Assembly (NCBI GenBank): GCA_949358305.1
Contig: OX442320.1
Coordinates: 9,442,259 to 9,502,258 of the forward strand
Source of the DNA: Strigamia acuminata
Taxonomy: Eukaryota > Arthropoda > Chilopoda > Geophilomorpha > Linotaeniidae
Direction: 5' to 3'
DNA: 60,000 nt
Shown here: in pieces, positions 34,016 to 47,400 of the stretch
Layout: every line of letters begins with the position of its first letter
Position numbering within the stretch: the first letter of the stretch is position 1
Made by a program: the position numbers and the translations under genes
Notes under the pieces: model-generated
What the model saw: only the letters and a program-made list of their open reading frames with translations
What the model was told of the DNA's origin: nothing
The model's database searches: none

Positions 34016-35465
34016 TGCTGAAATGTCAGGAAGACCAATTTATGTGCGCGGATAACAAAAAGTGCATTTCGCTAAGATGGAAGTGCGATTTCTCACCTGA
34101 CTGCCCGGATGGATCGGACGAACCGCCAGACTGTCGTAAGATTATAATTTATTAAATTTTTTTTTTTTTTTTTTTTAGATTTTTTGGTTTTGCTTTTGTT
34201 TCATTCGATGAATCAACAGGAAAAAAAAATGTGGAAACCTCAAAAAAGTTGATTAAAAGCGAGAAATTAAACTTCCGGTTGTCGAAACGGGATACTTCGC
34301 CACAGCTTGGAATTTTCATTAATTAATTGAATTGGAATTGAAATTTTTTTTTTTGGGTTTTTCTTTTTTTGTGGTGAAGGGTTGTGTAAACATTCGTGTA
34401 ATTTCGAGGACGGATGGTTGATAATATCTTGAAATTCCGAGTAAGTTGTTGAAAGTGTAACGCGACACTTTGATCGTGACATTCATCGTGAACTCGCGGC
34501 TCAAGGTTCTTGGTCGTGCAGTTTGTTGAAGAGAAGAGGAAAGAAAAAATTGATGGACGAAATGTTTTTTTTTTTTTTTTTTTTGTTATTATAATTTTGA
34601 TTACGATTTTGTGTTTCCCGATTTGGGCTCGGACTGGAGACGCGCCAGATGGCAGCGAATGAAATTTCGTGTAGCCAAAGGGTGGAAATGTGCCATTGAA
34701 GAAATCGTCCGAATCGATGTCGCAAATTTTGATTTTTTTATTTTTTTATTTTAAATTTTAGTCAATAGCGCCATCTATAATTGGAAATATTAAATGCATT
34801 TTTTGGATCTTTAAATTTTTGAAATTTCTTTTAGCGCCACGGAATTGTACTGCGGGTCAGTTTCAATGCGCCGCGACGCATCGTTGCATTCCGCACGGAT
34901 GGGTGTGCGACGGGGACCCCGACTGTGGGATGACCGAGCAAATGTTGCCTGATACGTCGGACGAAGATACACGAAGATGTAAATAAGGAAAATCGAATAA
35001 AACTTGAATGAAATGAATAAATTTGTTTGTATTTGATCAGGTTTTAAAGGAAATTCGTGCCCGCGAAACTATTTTCGCTGTAAAGATAACATCACTTGCC
35101 GTCTCATTTCGAAGCTTTGCGACGGCATTCACGACTGTCCCGATTTGTCCGACGAGGGACCTTTTTGCCGTACATAAATAAATAAATAAATAATTTTAAT
35201 TTTAATTGATTGCATCGATTAATGGTAGAAAACACGTCCATGTGCGAGAAGACGAGTTGCAAATACAAATGCAAACCAAGTGCCAAAGGACCGCTGTGCT
35301 ACTGCGGCGAAGGGAAAGAACCGAACGGAACCGATTGTGTGGACACTGACGAGTGCAAAGTGGAGGGTTCCTGCGACCAAATATGTAACAATGCGCAGTC
35401 TACTTTTTCTTGTAGCTGCGCGACAGGATACTCGCAAGAATCGAATCGGTGCTACGGCGTGAATG
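34016..35465 (+). other. LRP1: LRP1 LDLa cluster I and EGF pair
   Basis: Exons 34016-34135, 34835-34978 and 35041-35169 each encode one LDLa repeat; 35229-35465 encodes two EGF modules, the second calcium-binding (DTDEC). Human LRP1 has only two LDLa repeats here. The third one in this window (35041) aligns best with human repeat 2 by its [10 protein letters not shown] core, so the 34835 repeat appears to be the additional one. Confidence 0.88.
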
Positions 35466-38400
35466 GTGAGCAAAGTGAAAAATAAATTGAACAATATTTA
35501 CCAACTCAAAATTTTCGATTTTTTTTTGATTTTTTTGATTTTTTTCGATTTTTTCGATTTTTTTCTAGACTTTTTCGATTTTTTTCGTTTTTTTCTCAAT
35601 TTTTTTGATTTTTTTTTGATTTTTTCGATTTTTTTCGATTTTTTTCGGTTTTTTTTCGTTTTTTCGATATTTTTTTTAGACTTTTTTGATTTTTTTCGTT
35701 TTTTTTTCGATTTTTTTCTCAATTTTTTCGATTTTTTTCTCAATTTTTTCGATTTTTTTCGATTTTTTTCGATTTTTTTCGATTTTTTCGATTTTTTTCT
35801 AGACTTTTTCTATTTTATTCGTTTTTTTCGATTTTTTTTTTCAAATTTTTCAATTTTTTTCGATTTTTTTTCGATTTTTTCGATTTTTTTTTCAATTTTT
35901 TCGATTTTTTTTCAATTTTTTCGATTTTTTTTCGATTTTTTTAAATGATTTTCAATATCTTGTCCATTTTTCAGTTCCCCCCGACCAACCAGCGTCGATA
36001 ATATTCTCCAACGCGCTGGACATTCAACATATTTACCTCAATGGCTCTTTAGTCTTCGGAAATAATACATATCGTAGTCAAGACACATTCGCGATGGATT
36101 TCGACCATCGTAATGGAACCGCGTGCTGGGTATAATCAAATCAGATAAACCCCATTAATTATTCATTCATTCACTCATTCCCCGATCTATTAATTAGATC
36201 AATTACCAAGGAGCAATGAGCGCTTTACGCTGCGGACAAGTCTACAATCTAATGGACAGTTGGGACGTGAGTTCCCCCAGTCGATTCCTCCTGGGATGTA
36301 CGTGACAAAAACATTGAACCACCGATTTCTATCATTTCCTCATTCCCCTAATCGATATTCGCAGCTGTCAGTCAACTGGCGAGGGACTGGATCGCCAACA
36401 ACTGGTACTTTTTAGACGACGATCGCGAGATGATATTCGTATGCAACAACACCGTGGAAGTGTGCATCACCTTGATTGACGTACACTTAAGCAAACCCAG
36501 AGGAATTGCTCTGGATCCCACCAAAGGGTTGGAAAAAATTAAATATTATCAAATCGATGAATTATTAATTTATTATTTTCTAGTTTTATGTTTTTTACCG
36601 AATGGGGATCCACGCATCCGGTTTTGGAGCGCGCGAGGCTCGACGGGAAGGATAGAAAAGCGCTGGTTAATCAGAAAATCGTGTACCCGTACGGTGTGGC
36701 CGTGGATTATCCGAACGAACACGTTTATTGGGTCGATACGTATTTGGATTACATCGAAAGAGTCAGTTACGACGGCTTGAATCGAATGACCGTCATTAAA
36801 GGATATCCCGTACGATTTCTCAATTTTATTTAATTTAATTTATTTAATTTTAATTTTTTTTTTTTTTTTAGGTACAGAATTTGTACGGTATTACGGTATT
36901 CGAGCAAAATTTATACGTGACGAGTTGGCGGGATAACAGCATTTTACGCGTGAATAAATTCAACCACACGAATTTCCAGACGATTTGCAGCAACCTGAGC
37001 CGGCCGTTCGCCATCCACGTCTTTCATCGGCAGCGGCAACCTTCCGGTTGGTGTTAACTACGTTCACGTAATATCTAATGAGTGTTGTGTGGGTAGGGAT
37101 ATTTATAAAAGCAAGTTTATGGTTTTTAACGACTCGGGTTTAGCACTCTGGACGAGCCTGCTTCGTTTTAAACGCTTCCTGTTTGATTTCTCGCAGTTTA
37201 TCACACTTGCGGCATCAACAACGGTAACTGCGACCACATTTGCATTCCTCTCTGGAAAAACAACAAGGTTCCCATGGCACAGTGCCAGTGTAAAGCCGGT
37301 TTCAGGTCCGTTAAAGGTGGAAAATGCGTCGGTGAGTCGAACAAATGGTGGAAATAAATCGAAATTGTGATTTTACTAAATTTTATTTTCGTTTTAGCCG
37401 CTAAACAGGCGCAGTTTTTGCTGTACGCGAAGGGACGGCCGGGAATGATCAAAGGAATTTCGATGGGGACTGTGGGTACTGCGGATCGGCAACAGGAAGT
37501 GATGATTCCCATTACTGAACTCGCACGGCCGACCGCCATCGATTACGACGTGGCGTCGCAGTACATTTACTACTCGGACGTGCAGAGGTTCGTGATCGAG
37601 AAGCAGAAGTTGGACGGAACGGGCCGCGAAGTGGTCATGGATAAAGGGTTGAGCAATTGCGACGGGATCGCCATCGACTGGATGGGAAGGAACTTGTACT
37701 GGACGGACGAAGGACTCGCGTCCATCTACGTGGCGAGTTTGAACGATGTGAATAAGAAGAAGATCTTGGTGTACAGGAACATGTCGCATCCGCGCGCCAT
37801 CGTCGTGCATCCGAAAGACGGGTTCATGTATTGGACCGATTGGAGCAGCGACCATAGTTTTTTGGATACGCCCAAATTGTTCGACGGGAAGATCGAACGC
37901 GCGTGGATGGACGGCTCGCACCGACAGGTGTTCGTTGGAACCAGGTTACAGTGGCCGAATGGGTTGAGCGTGGATTATGTGAAGCGGAAGTTGTATTTTT
38001 GCGACGCGTATTTGCATAAAATCGAGAGGATTAATTTGGATGGAACGAACAGAGAAGTGAGTTGTTTGTTTTGTGTTTTGTGTTTAGGCTTATTTTTGTT
38101 TTTGTTTCGTTTTAGATGTTGTTCGAGGGCGAGGGGTTGGATCATCCGTACGGGTTGGTTTATTACGATAATTTTTTGTTTTGGACCGAGTTTCAAAACG
38201 GGATGGTTCGACGTTTGTCGTTGCCGAATAAGACGTTGGAAACACTTAGGACTGAGAACCCCCCGTTGTTTGAACTGAGGTTGTTTGACAATTCGTCCCA
38301 AGCTGGTTCCAACGAATGTTCACAGGCGGACAAATGCTCGGAGTTGTGCCTCGCTGTCCCGCCGCCCAGGAACTTCGTGTGCGCGTGCAGGAACGGATTC

Positions 38401-41400
38401 GTGCTCATGGAAAACGGAAGCTGCGCGGGTGAATTAATTAATTAAATGAAAAAATTTAAAAAGAATTATTAGAATAAATTATTTATTTTATTTGAAAGAA
38501 AATCCAAACTATACGGAACCATCGCGGTGCAAGGAGGAGGAGTTCAAGTGTCTGAAAAATCTGCGGTGCATCGACAAAACGTATTTGTGCGACGGCGACA
38601 ACGACTGCGGCGACAACTCGGACGAAGACATGACGTCCGGTGGTGCATGTGGTAAAACGTGGAGGAAATATTTGACGCGCGCCGATGATCTAAATGCAAT
38701 TCTAACGCTAGAATCACGCACGTGCGGTGGCAATTTATTCAAATGTGATACAAATCGCTGCATTCCCAACCACTGGGTCTGCGACGGAGACCGGGATTGC
38801 GCCGACGCGTCGGACGAGGAGCCGGTCGAATGTAAACGTAAGTGGCCGACAACTCGCGGCTCGGGAGCTCTAGGGAATTTTTCGCATGGGAAATTGCACA
38901 TTTTTTTAATTTATAATTTGGTTTTATTTGTTTTTGTGTGTTGCACCATTCGAACATGAAATATTTTCAGACATCACTTGTAGTCCGGGCCAGTTTACGT
39001 GTAACGTGACTGGACGCTGTATCCCGTTGTCGTGGACTTGCGACCACGAACACGACTGTGGTCCTGGAGACACGTCCGATGAGCATGAGGGGTGTGGTGA
39101 GTGCATGCTGCAACCAGCCCTGTTGCTTTTTATTTTGACTTATTCTCTTATTCACTTTTTCTACGCTTTTTCACGGAGATGGAGCATGCGTGTTGACGTT
39201 TTGCACGTTTATTTGCGTTTATTTCTCTGGTTTTGTGTGTTTTTTGGCTTGTTTGTTGAGCGAAAGCGAGTTTAAATCGGACTAATGACGTGTGGCACAA
39301 GTTTCTTTCCGTTTAACATTGTTTAGTGTGTTTTTTCGAAGCTAAAATGATGAATATTTGCGTGTAGTTTACCCGGTGTGCGAGGTGGGCGAGTTCCGGT
39401 GCGACAATAAGCGATGCATTCCACTCGAGTACGTGTGCGACACGGACGACGACTGTCGCGACGAGTCGGACGAGAGGAATTGCCACGATTCGTGCAATAA
39501 TACCACACAGTTTTTGTGCCTGGCTGACGGCAAGTGTTTGCCCATGGTGTTGAAGTGCAATGGATTCTGGGACTGCGTCGACGGCTCGGACGAGGCGAAT
39601 TGCTCGACGCACAAACGAATTCCTCCGACGAGGCAACACTGCCACGACGACGAATTCGCCTGTGGAGATGGTTTCTGTATACGCAAAATGTGGGTGTGTG
39701 ATGTAGATAAAGACTGCGAGGACGGCAGCGACGAATTTGGATGCGGTATTTGCAATTTTTGACATTTTTTGACAATTTTTTTATACAAATTTTGAATTTT
39801 TTGACATTTTTTTGACAAATTTTAATTCTTATTTATTCAGAAAACGCCACTTGTCATTCGAGCGAAGTGATGTGCAAGGATGGGAGTCTGTGCGTGTCTA
39901 AAAACTGGATCTGCGACGGGGCTGTGGACTGCGAGGACCATTCGGACGAGGAAGAATGCCGTAATTTAAATTATACTTGTTTGTTTGATATTTTTGTATT
40001 GATTTAGTTGTTTGTAGCGGTCATTGCGACGTGTATTTATCCAAATCACACCTGTGACAATCGTACGAGGTGCGTTGATATACACAAAGTTTGCGACGGT
40101 GTTGCCGACTGTAAAGACGGATCGGACGAAGGACTATTGTGTGGTAATTGAAGTTTTTAGTACGAATCAAATCAATTCCCGTGATTTAATCGTGTTTTAA
40201 GTGTTTGTACGTTAGTTTTCCTATCTTTTACATCACAAAACGAAAATATAACACTTTTAACACGATTTTTTGATGGTTTTGGGTGTATTTGATTTGTTTT
40301 GTTTTGATTTTGATTTGATTTTTGTTTATTGCAGAGGAAAATGGGTGCGCGCAAGAAAAATGTTCAGATTTGTGCCATAATACTCCGGAGGGGTTTGCTT
40401 GTTACTGCCATCCCGGCTTGAAGCTCGGATTGGACGGGAAAACGTGCTCGGACGCCGAACCGTGCAACCAATGGGGCGTGTGCAGTCAGTTGTGTAGTCC
40501 GATCGGCCACACGCACAAATGCGAGTGTGCGCCGACCTATGAAATGGAACCCGATCACTTTACGTGCAAAAGCAAACGTAATTTCTACTCCGGTCGAGTT
40601 TGTTTTCCTTTTTTAACCAATTTATTTGCATTTCAGTGAAAGGCCCGGCTTACATAATATTTTCAAATCGACACGAATTAAGAAGCGTCGACTTGCAGAC
40701 TATGTCGGTGAAACCTTTAATATCGAGCTTGAAAAATACGATCGCGCTGGATTTTTACCATCAACAAGACAGCGATATGATTTTTTGGACCGACGTTGTG
40801 GACGATAAGATCTATCGTGGAACCCTCGTGGGTGGATGTGAGTTTGGCGTCGGCAAAATTGGTTTAAAAATTGGAAAATTTAATTTTTTTTTTTTTAGCT
40901 TTGACTAACATCGAAGTGGTGGTGCAGACGGGTCTGGCGACGGCGGAGGGCTTGGCGGTCGACTGGATCGGCGAGAATTTGTACTGGGTGGAGAGTAATT
41001 TGGATCAGATCGAAGTGGCTAAATTGAACGGGAGTTTTCGCCGCACACTTATAGCTGGGGATATGGAAAGTCCGAGAGCGATTGCACTCGATCCCAGATA
41101 CGGATTGCTTTTTTGGACTGATTGGGACTCCGATATGCCCCGCATTGAATCGTGCTCGATGAGCGGCGATGGTCGGCGAACGGTTTTTAAGGTCAATAAT
41201 GTTACGGACGGAGCGTGGCCCAATGGTTTAACGTTGGATTATTTCGCAAAACGAATTTATTGGATCGATGCAAAGTAAGACGTGATTTTTGCATAAATTT
41301 GTTCAAAAATACATAAAAATTACTCAAAAAAAAAAATAAAAACACCAAAATACTCCCAAAAAAACATAAAAAAATACTTCCAAAAAACATCAAAATACTC

Positions 41401-44400
41401 CTGAAAAACCAATAAAAACACTAAAATAATCCCAAAAAACAATAAAAACACCAAAATACTCCCAAAAATACCAAAAACTAACTAAAACATTCTAATAAGC
41501 AATAAAAACACAAATAAACCAAACAAATAATCCGTCTTTTAATAATTAATAATTTTTTGTTTGTTTTAGATCCGATTCTATTCATTCAGCAACATACGAG
41601 GGCGAGGATCACAGAGAAATTCTTCGTGGTCACGAGTTACTTTCTCATCCTTTTGCGATCGCTTTGTTTGGAAACTACGTGTATTGGACAGATTGGAGGA
41701 GCAACTCGGTGATTAGGGCTAACAAATGGAACGGGACAAACATACGCGTTATGCAACGAACGATAACGCAACCGTTTGATATCCAAATTCTACATCCGTC
41801 GCGTCAACCGAAACGTAATTTACTTTTATTTTATTTTCTCGTTAACAAATTACTTTAATCCTTATTTAATTTGATTTGACAGTGAAAGAAAAACATCCCT
41901 GCGAAGAAAATAACGGCGGATGTTCCCATCTTTGTCTCCTCTCGTTCAACGACCCTTTCAAGTGCCATTGTCCACACGTTATGAAGTTATCCCCCGACGG
42001 GAAAACATGCATGAGTAAGAATTCTTATTTATTTATTTATTTTGACTAAATTTAAATTTTTTTTTAAATTTTTATTTCTTTAGGTAACGAAAAAGTGCTA
42101 TTGTTTTCTCGCCCGAACGAAATCCGCGGAGTCGATCTGGACATGCCGTATTACCACATCATCCCGCCGTTTAGTTTACCCCAAGTTGCAAGTGCGACAG
42201 AATTAGATTTTAGCGCAAAAAGGAAAATGATTTATTGGGTTGATAATCATTTGAATGAGGTGAAACGAGCATCTCTTACCGGAGTTCCCATTCAGACAAT
42301 TATCGACACAGGTACAGAAAATAAAATTGTTTTTTCACAATTAATTCCGACCGAATTTCATTGTTGCAGCATTGCAACAACCGTCGGGCATCGCCATCGA
42401 TTGGATCTCCGACAACATGTTTCTGGCGGCCAGCGGAGAGTTTAATCAAATTGTCGTGTGCAATTTGGAAGGAGAATTCATCCACAGAGTGATCGACACC
42501 GAATTGTATTCCCCGAAATCCGTCGCGGTGCATCCTATGGAGGGGTCCGTTGTGTTAATTACCATTTCACTGCGTTTCTTAATCGTTTTACGTCAATTTC
42601 AGTTTGTTGTTTTGGTCCGATCATGGCACCCACCAGCACAAAATCGAAATGTCGGCGATGGATGGCAGCGGGCGCAGTTTAGTCACCTCGCAGAGATCCA
42701 ATTCCGATTTGGAGTCTCCCCAAAGTGATTTAGAGCGTCGTTAATGTCGATTTTGTTTAAATTTTCTCGTTTTTTAGGCTTGACGATGGATGTGGCGACG
42801 AATGTTCTCTATTGGGTGAACATTGGCACCGGGAAAATACAGTATTACACGCTGAAAACCAAAGAAACAGCGACTTTAAACGTCGAAACTCACGCCAATT
42901 CGCTCTACGCACTTACCGTGTATAAAGACCGGCTGTTTTTCGCCAACCACGGCGACAAGACGATTCACGTCGTCGATAAATTGACCGGAGGAAACCACAC
43001 GATTCTCAGGAATAACACTCCCGACGTGTTGGCGATAAGAATCTACGACACCGAATTGCAGAACGGTGAGCAGAAAATATTTTAAAATGTCTATTTTTTA
43101 ATGATTTTATTGTTTTTCGCAGGCACGAATGCGTGCTCGATCGACAACGGCGGTTGTTCGCATTTGTGTTTACCGGTGTCGAGGGAAAACAGAGTTTGCG
43201 CTTGCGCTCTGGGTTATCACAACTCGGAAGACGATCCATCGAAATGCATCGGCGAATCGTCGTTTATCTTCTATTCGATTAACTGGGAGATCCACGGCAT
43301 GCCGTTGGACGAGCAGGACAACATCACCGAAGTTTTGGCACCTATTTCGAGAGTTTCCATGGCTACCATCATCGATTTCGTGTTTGGTTTGCGATTAAAT
43401 CGATTAAATGTCGACTTAAACTTAATTTGATGTTGATTTCAGAACTCGATTTTATTTACTGGGTGGACAACGAAGACGGCAGTATCTCGAGGATCAAACG
43501 TGACGGCACCGGACGTCAAGTCGTCATAAGCGGACTGGAATCGGTCGAAGGAATCGCCGTGGACTGGATAGCCAGTAATTCCATTGAATTTCCCGCGAAA
43601 AATTATTATTTTAAATAATTTTAAATAATTTTTAGATAATATTTATTGGACCGAACCGATGTACGACGTGATCGAGGTGGCCAAACTCAACGGATCCGAT
43701 CGCTACGTCGTGATCGCGGGCGACATGGACAAACCTTCGGCGATCACCATCCACCCCGAACAAGGGTAGCTTTTGTTTAAGCCTATTTTTGTGCAGTAGT
43801 AAAAATGTGGACCAATTTTTCAGGTTTCTTTTCTGGAGCGATTGGGGCACGCCGCCGAAGATCGAGCGCGCCGCTCTCGACGGATCCGACCGACTCGTCA
43901 TCGTGAATTCGTCGATCGTTTACGTGACCGATCTGACGATCGATTTCGAAGATAACAAACTGTATTGGTGCGATCAGCGATTGGACGTGATCAAACGCAG
44001 CAACTTTGACGGGGATAAGGTCGAGACGGTCGTGTCGCGCGATCACTTGGAAACTCCGGTCGCGCTGGCCATTTTGCAGAATTCTCTGTTCTGGGTCGAC
44101 AGGTTGAATTAAAATTTGATTAAAATGAAACAAAAGTTGGAATTTTGACGTATTTTGCAGCATTCACGACGGCGGATCCATCAAGCGTGCGGATAAGGAC
44201 AAACCAACCGAATACGTCACGTTGAGAAAGGGATTGGGCGACTCGGTTCGCGACATACAAATATTCCACGCGGATCGCCAAGGAGGATCCAATCAGTGTT
44301 TGGATCGTGACAAATGTCAGGAACTTTGTCTGTACAAAGGCAGCGATAAATACAGTTGCGCGTGCGCGCACGGAAGAGTCGCCGCCGATGGACGCACGTG

Positions 44401-47400
44401 CGAAAGTAGGTTTCGTCGATTAAAATTGGAATTTGGAGTTTAAATTTTTTTTTTTTTGGTTTTAGATTACGATGCGTTCATTATGTACTCGCGGGTGCTT
44501 CAAATCGACAGTATTCACATGCTTAAAGAGAATAATCTAAATGCGCCTTACGAGAGCATTAAGAACCGCGATTTCATGCGTAATGTGATTGGATTGGCAT
44601 TCAATTACGCGAACAAACAGATTTTCTATTCCGATATACAAAAAGGAAGCATTAATACGGTTTTTTTCAATGGAACCAACCACACTGTTCTAGTTGAAAG
44701 TAAAGATATTTTGTTTTAATTTAGTTTTGATTTAATTTAATTTAGTTTATTGGTTTTGTAGAGCAGGGATCGGTCGAAGGCTTGGCGTTTGAAAAGGTGC
44801 ACAACGAATTATACTGGACGTGCAACAGCGACGCTTCCATAAGTCGAATTGGTCTGCACACGGAGAAGCCTCGTGTCGAGAAAATCATTAAATTGGGTCC
44901 AGATGACAAACCGAGAGGGATTGCTATCGACAGTTGCGCATCGTGAGAAATATTTAATTAATTTCTGAGGAATTTGTTGCTATTTTGGTCTTTTTTAGGC
45001 GCTTGTATTGGACCAATTGGAACAGTCGACAACCCAGTATTCAGAGATCGTATTTGAGTGGATACGATTTGCACGCGATCGTTACGACCGACATTAGAAT
45101 GCCGAATGCATTGGCCATCGATCATCGCATGCAAAAACTGTATTGGTCCGACGCGCGGCTCGATAAGATCGAGCGGTGCAATTTGGACGGGAAAAATCGA
45201 ATCGTACGTTGCGATTTTCGATATTTACGTCGAGAAAATGATCTTTAATTTTTTGTTTTCAATTTTTAGATGATTCTGACGTCTCAACCGCAACATCCAT
45301 TCGATATTGCAATTTACGGCGATTATATTTTCTGGACCGACTGGGTGCTGCACGCGGTCGTGCGCGCGAACAAACACACGGGCGAAGATCTGGTGTTTTT
45401 ACGGAAAAACGTACCGAGGCCGATGGGAATAATTGCCGTTGCGAACGACAGTAACGATTGTAGGTTTATTATTTTTTTTTTATTATAAACGAAATAGATT
45501 TGATTGACGGGATGTTTTTTCAGGTTCTTTGAATCCTTGCCACATATTGAACGGCGGCTGCGAAGGAGTGTGTCAAGTGAACGATTTCGGAGGCGTCAAA
45601 TGCTCGTGTTTGCCCGGAAGTGTTTTGTTGGACGACAAAAGGTGCTCGGCGAAGAAAACCAACTGCTCGAGCTCGGAATTCGAATGCAGCAGCGGCGGTT
45701 GCATTCCGTATCACTTCACGTGCGACAATATGGCCGAATGTCCGGACAGCAGCGACGAGGAACTCACTTTTTGCGGTAAATTCAAAATAAATGTTTTTTT
45801 TTTTTTAAATTAATTAATTAATTTGAAAACAGCCACGCGGTCGTGTCGAGAGGGTTATTATCATTGCACGAACAATCGCTGCGTGTTGCAAGGAAAAGTG
45901 TGCAACGAGGAGAACGATTGCGGCGATTTTAGCGACGAATACAATTGCACTTGTTCGGACGATCAGTTCAGGTGCCGCATCGGCACGTGCATCAACAAGG
46001 CGCATCGTTGCGATTTTGACCCCGACTGTCCCGACGTGAGCGACGAAATGGATTGCCGTGAGCTTTGCCCGATCGCTTTTGATGTTTGTTGCAGAATTAA
46101 TTCGTTTTTCTCTCGCTAGCTCCTCGCAATTGTTCCGAAATGATCATCGACGACATTGTCGTGAATAGTATGATCAATTGTAACCACACGACCGCTTGCA
46201 TTCACCGGCACTGGATCTGCGATGGACACAACGACTGCTGGGATCGATCCGACGAACAAGATTGTCCCACGGGTTCGTAACGGCGCGAATCGAAATAAAT
46301 GAATGCGTGGTTAATTTTTTTGTTGTTTTTTTTAAGCTGGGTCAACTACGTGTCCGGCAAATGCGTTCCAGTGTCGGAACGGGCGTTGTATACCCGTTAA
46401 TTGGCGGTGCGATCGCGACGACGATTGCAACGATGCGGAAAACGGAGGCTTGAGCTCGGATGAACAGAATTGCAGTAATTTAATTTTGGTTTAATATTTT
46501 TTGTTTGTAATTTCGAGTTTTGTATTTTTTTTTTAAGAATACACGTGCAGACCGGACCAATTTAGATGTAATTCGTCGAATTGCATCCCCGCCACCTGGC
46601 GGTGCGATGGTACGAGTGATTGTCCCGACGGATCGGACGAAACGCCGCAATGCCGTAATTGGTTTTGATCGGTTTGGATTTTGGGCGATTTTTTAAGTCG
46701 ATTTTTCTGTTTAGAAACTCATCTGTGTACGGATCAAGAGTTTCGTTGCGAGGATTCTGGTCAGTGCATTCCCACGTCTTGGGTTTGCGACGGAGACAAC
46801 GACTGCGGCGATACGAACGCTTCGGACGAACACCCGGAACAAGGCTGTGGTAATTTCGAATCGATTTATCATTAGAAATTATTTTTTTTTTTGTTAAATT
46901 TGTATTTTTCTTTTATTTTTATTTCAGTCGAAAAGCCGTGCGACGAAGACGAATTTCAGTGCTTAAACTTTCGTTGCATTTTAAAAACGTTTTACTGCGA
47001 CCACGATAACGATTGTGGCGACAAATCAGACGAACCGGAAACGTGTGGTAAGAGTTTGACTACGCTTTTAATGACCAATCTGACGATCATTTGGTTCCAC
47101 AAGTATACGAACCGTGCCACAGCAACCAATTCGAGTGTAAGAGCAAGAAATGTATACCTAAAAGAGCGGTCTGCAACAAAATCAACGATTGCGGCGACCG
47201 TTCCGACGAAGACGAGGCTCTCTGTGGTATTTATCAATAAATCGCTCTATTTAAACACCACTAAAGTCACTCGTTGTCGCTATCAGCTCAGAATGTGACA
47301 TCCACGCGGTGTAAAATGGGAGAATACGAATGCTTGAACGGCGTTTGCATCGACGAACAATTAATCTGCAATGCCGAGAACGATTGCGGAGATTATTCCG

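Noticed and set aside
35463-35948. 161-codon Phe/Asp-rich ORF in the LRP1 intron
   Set aside because: It follows the TTCGATTTTTT repeat and lies wholly inside an intron; composition is an artefact.
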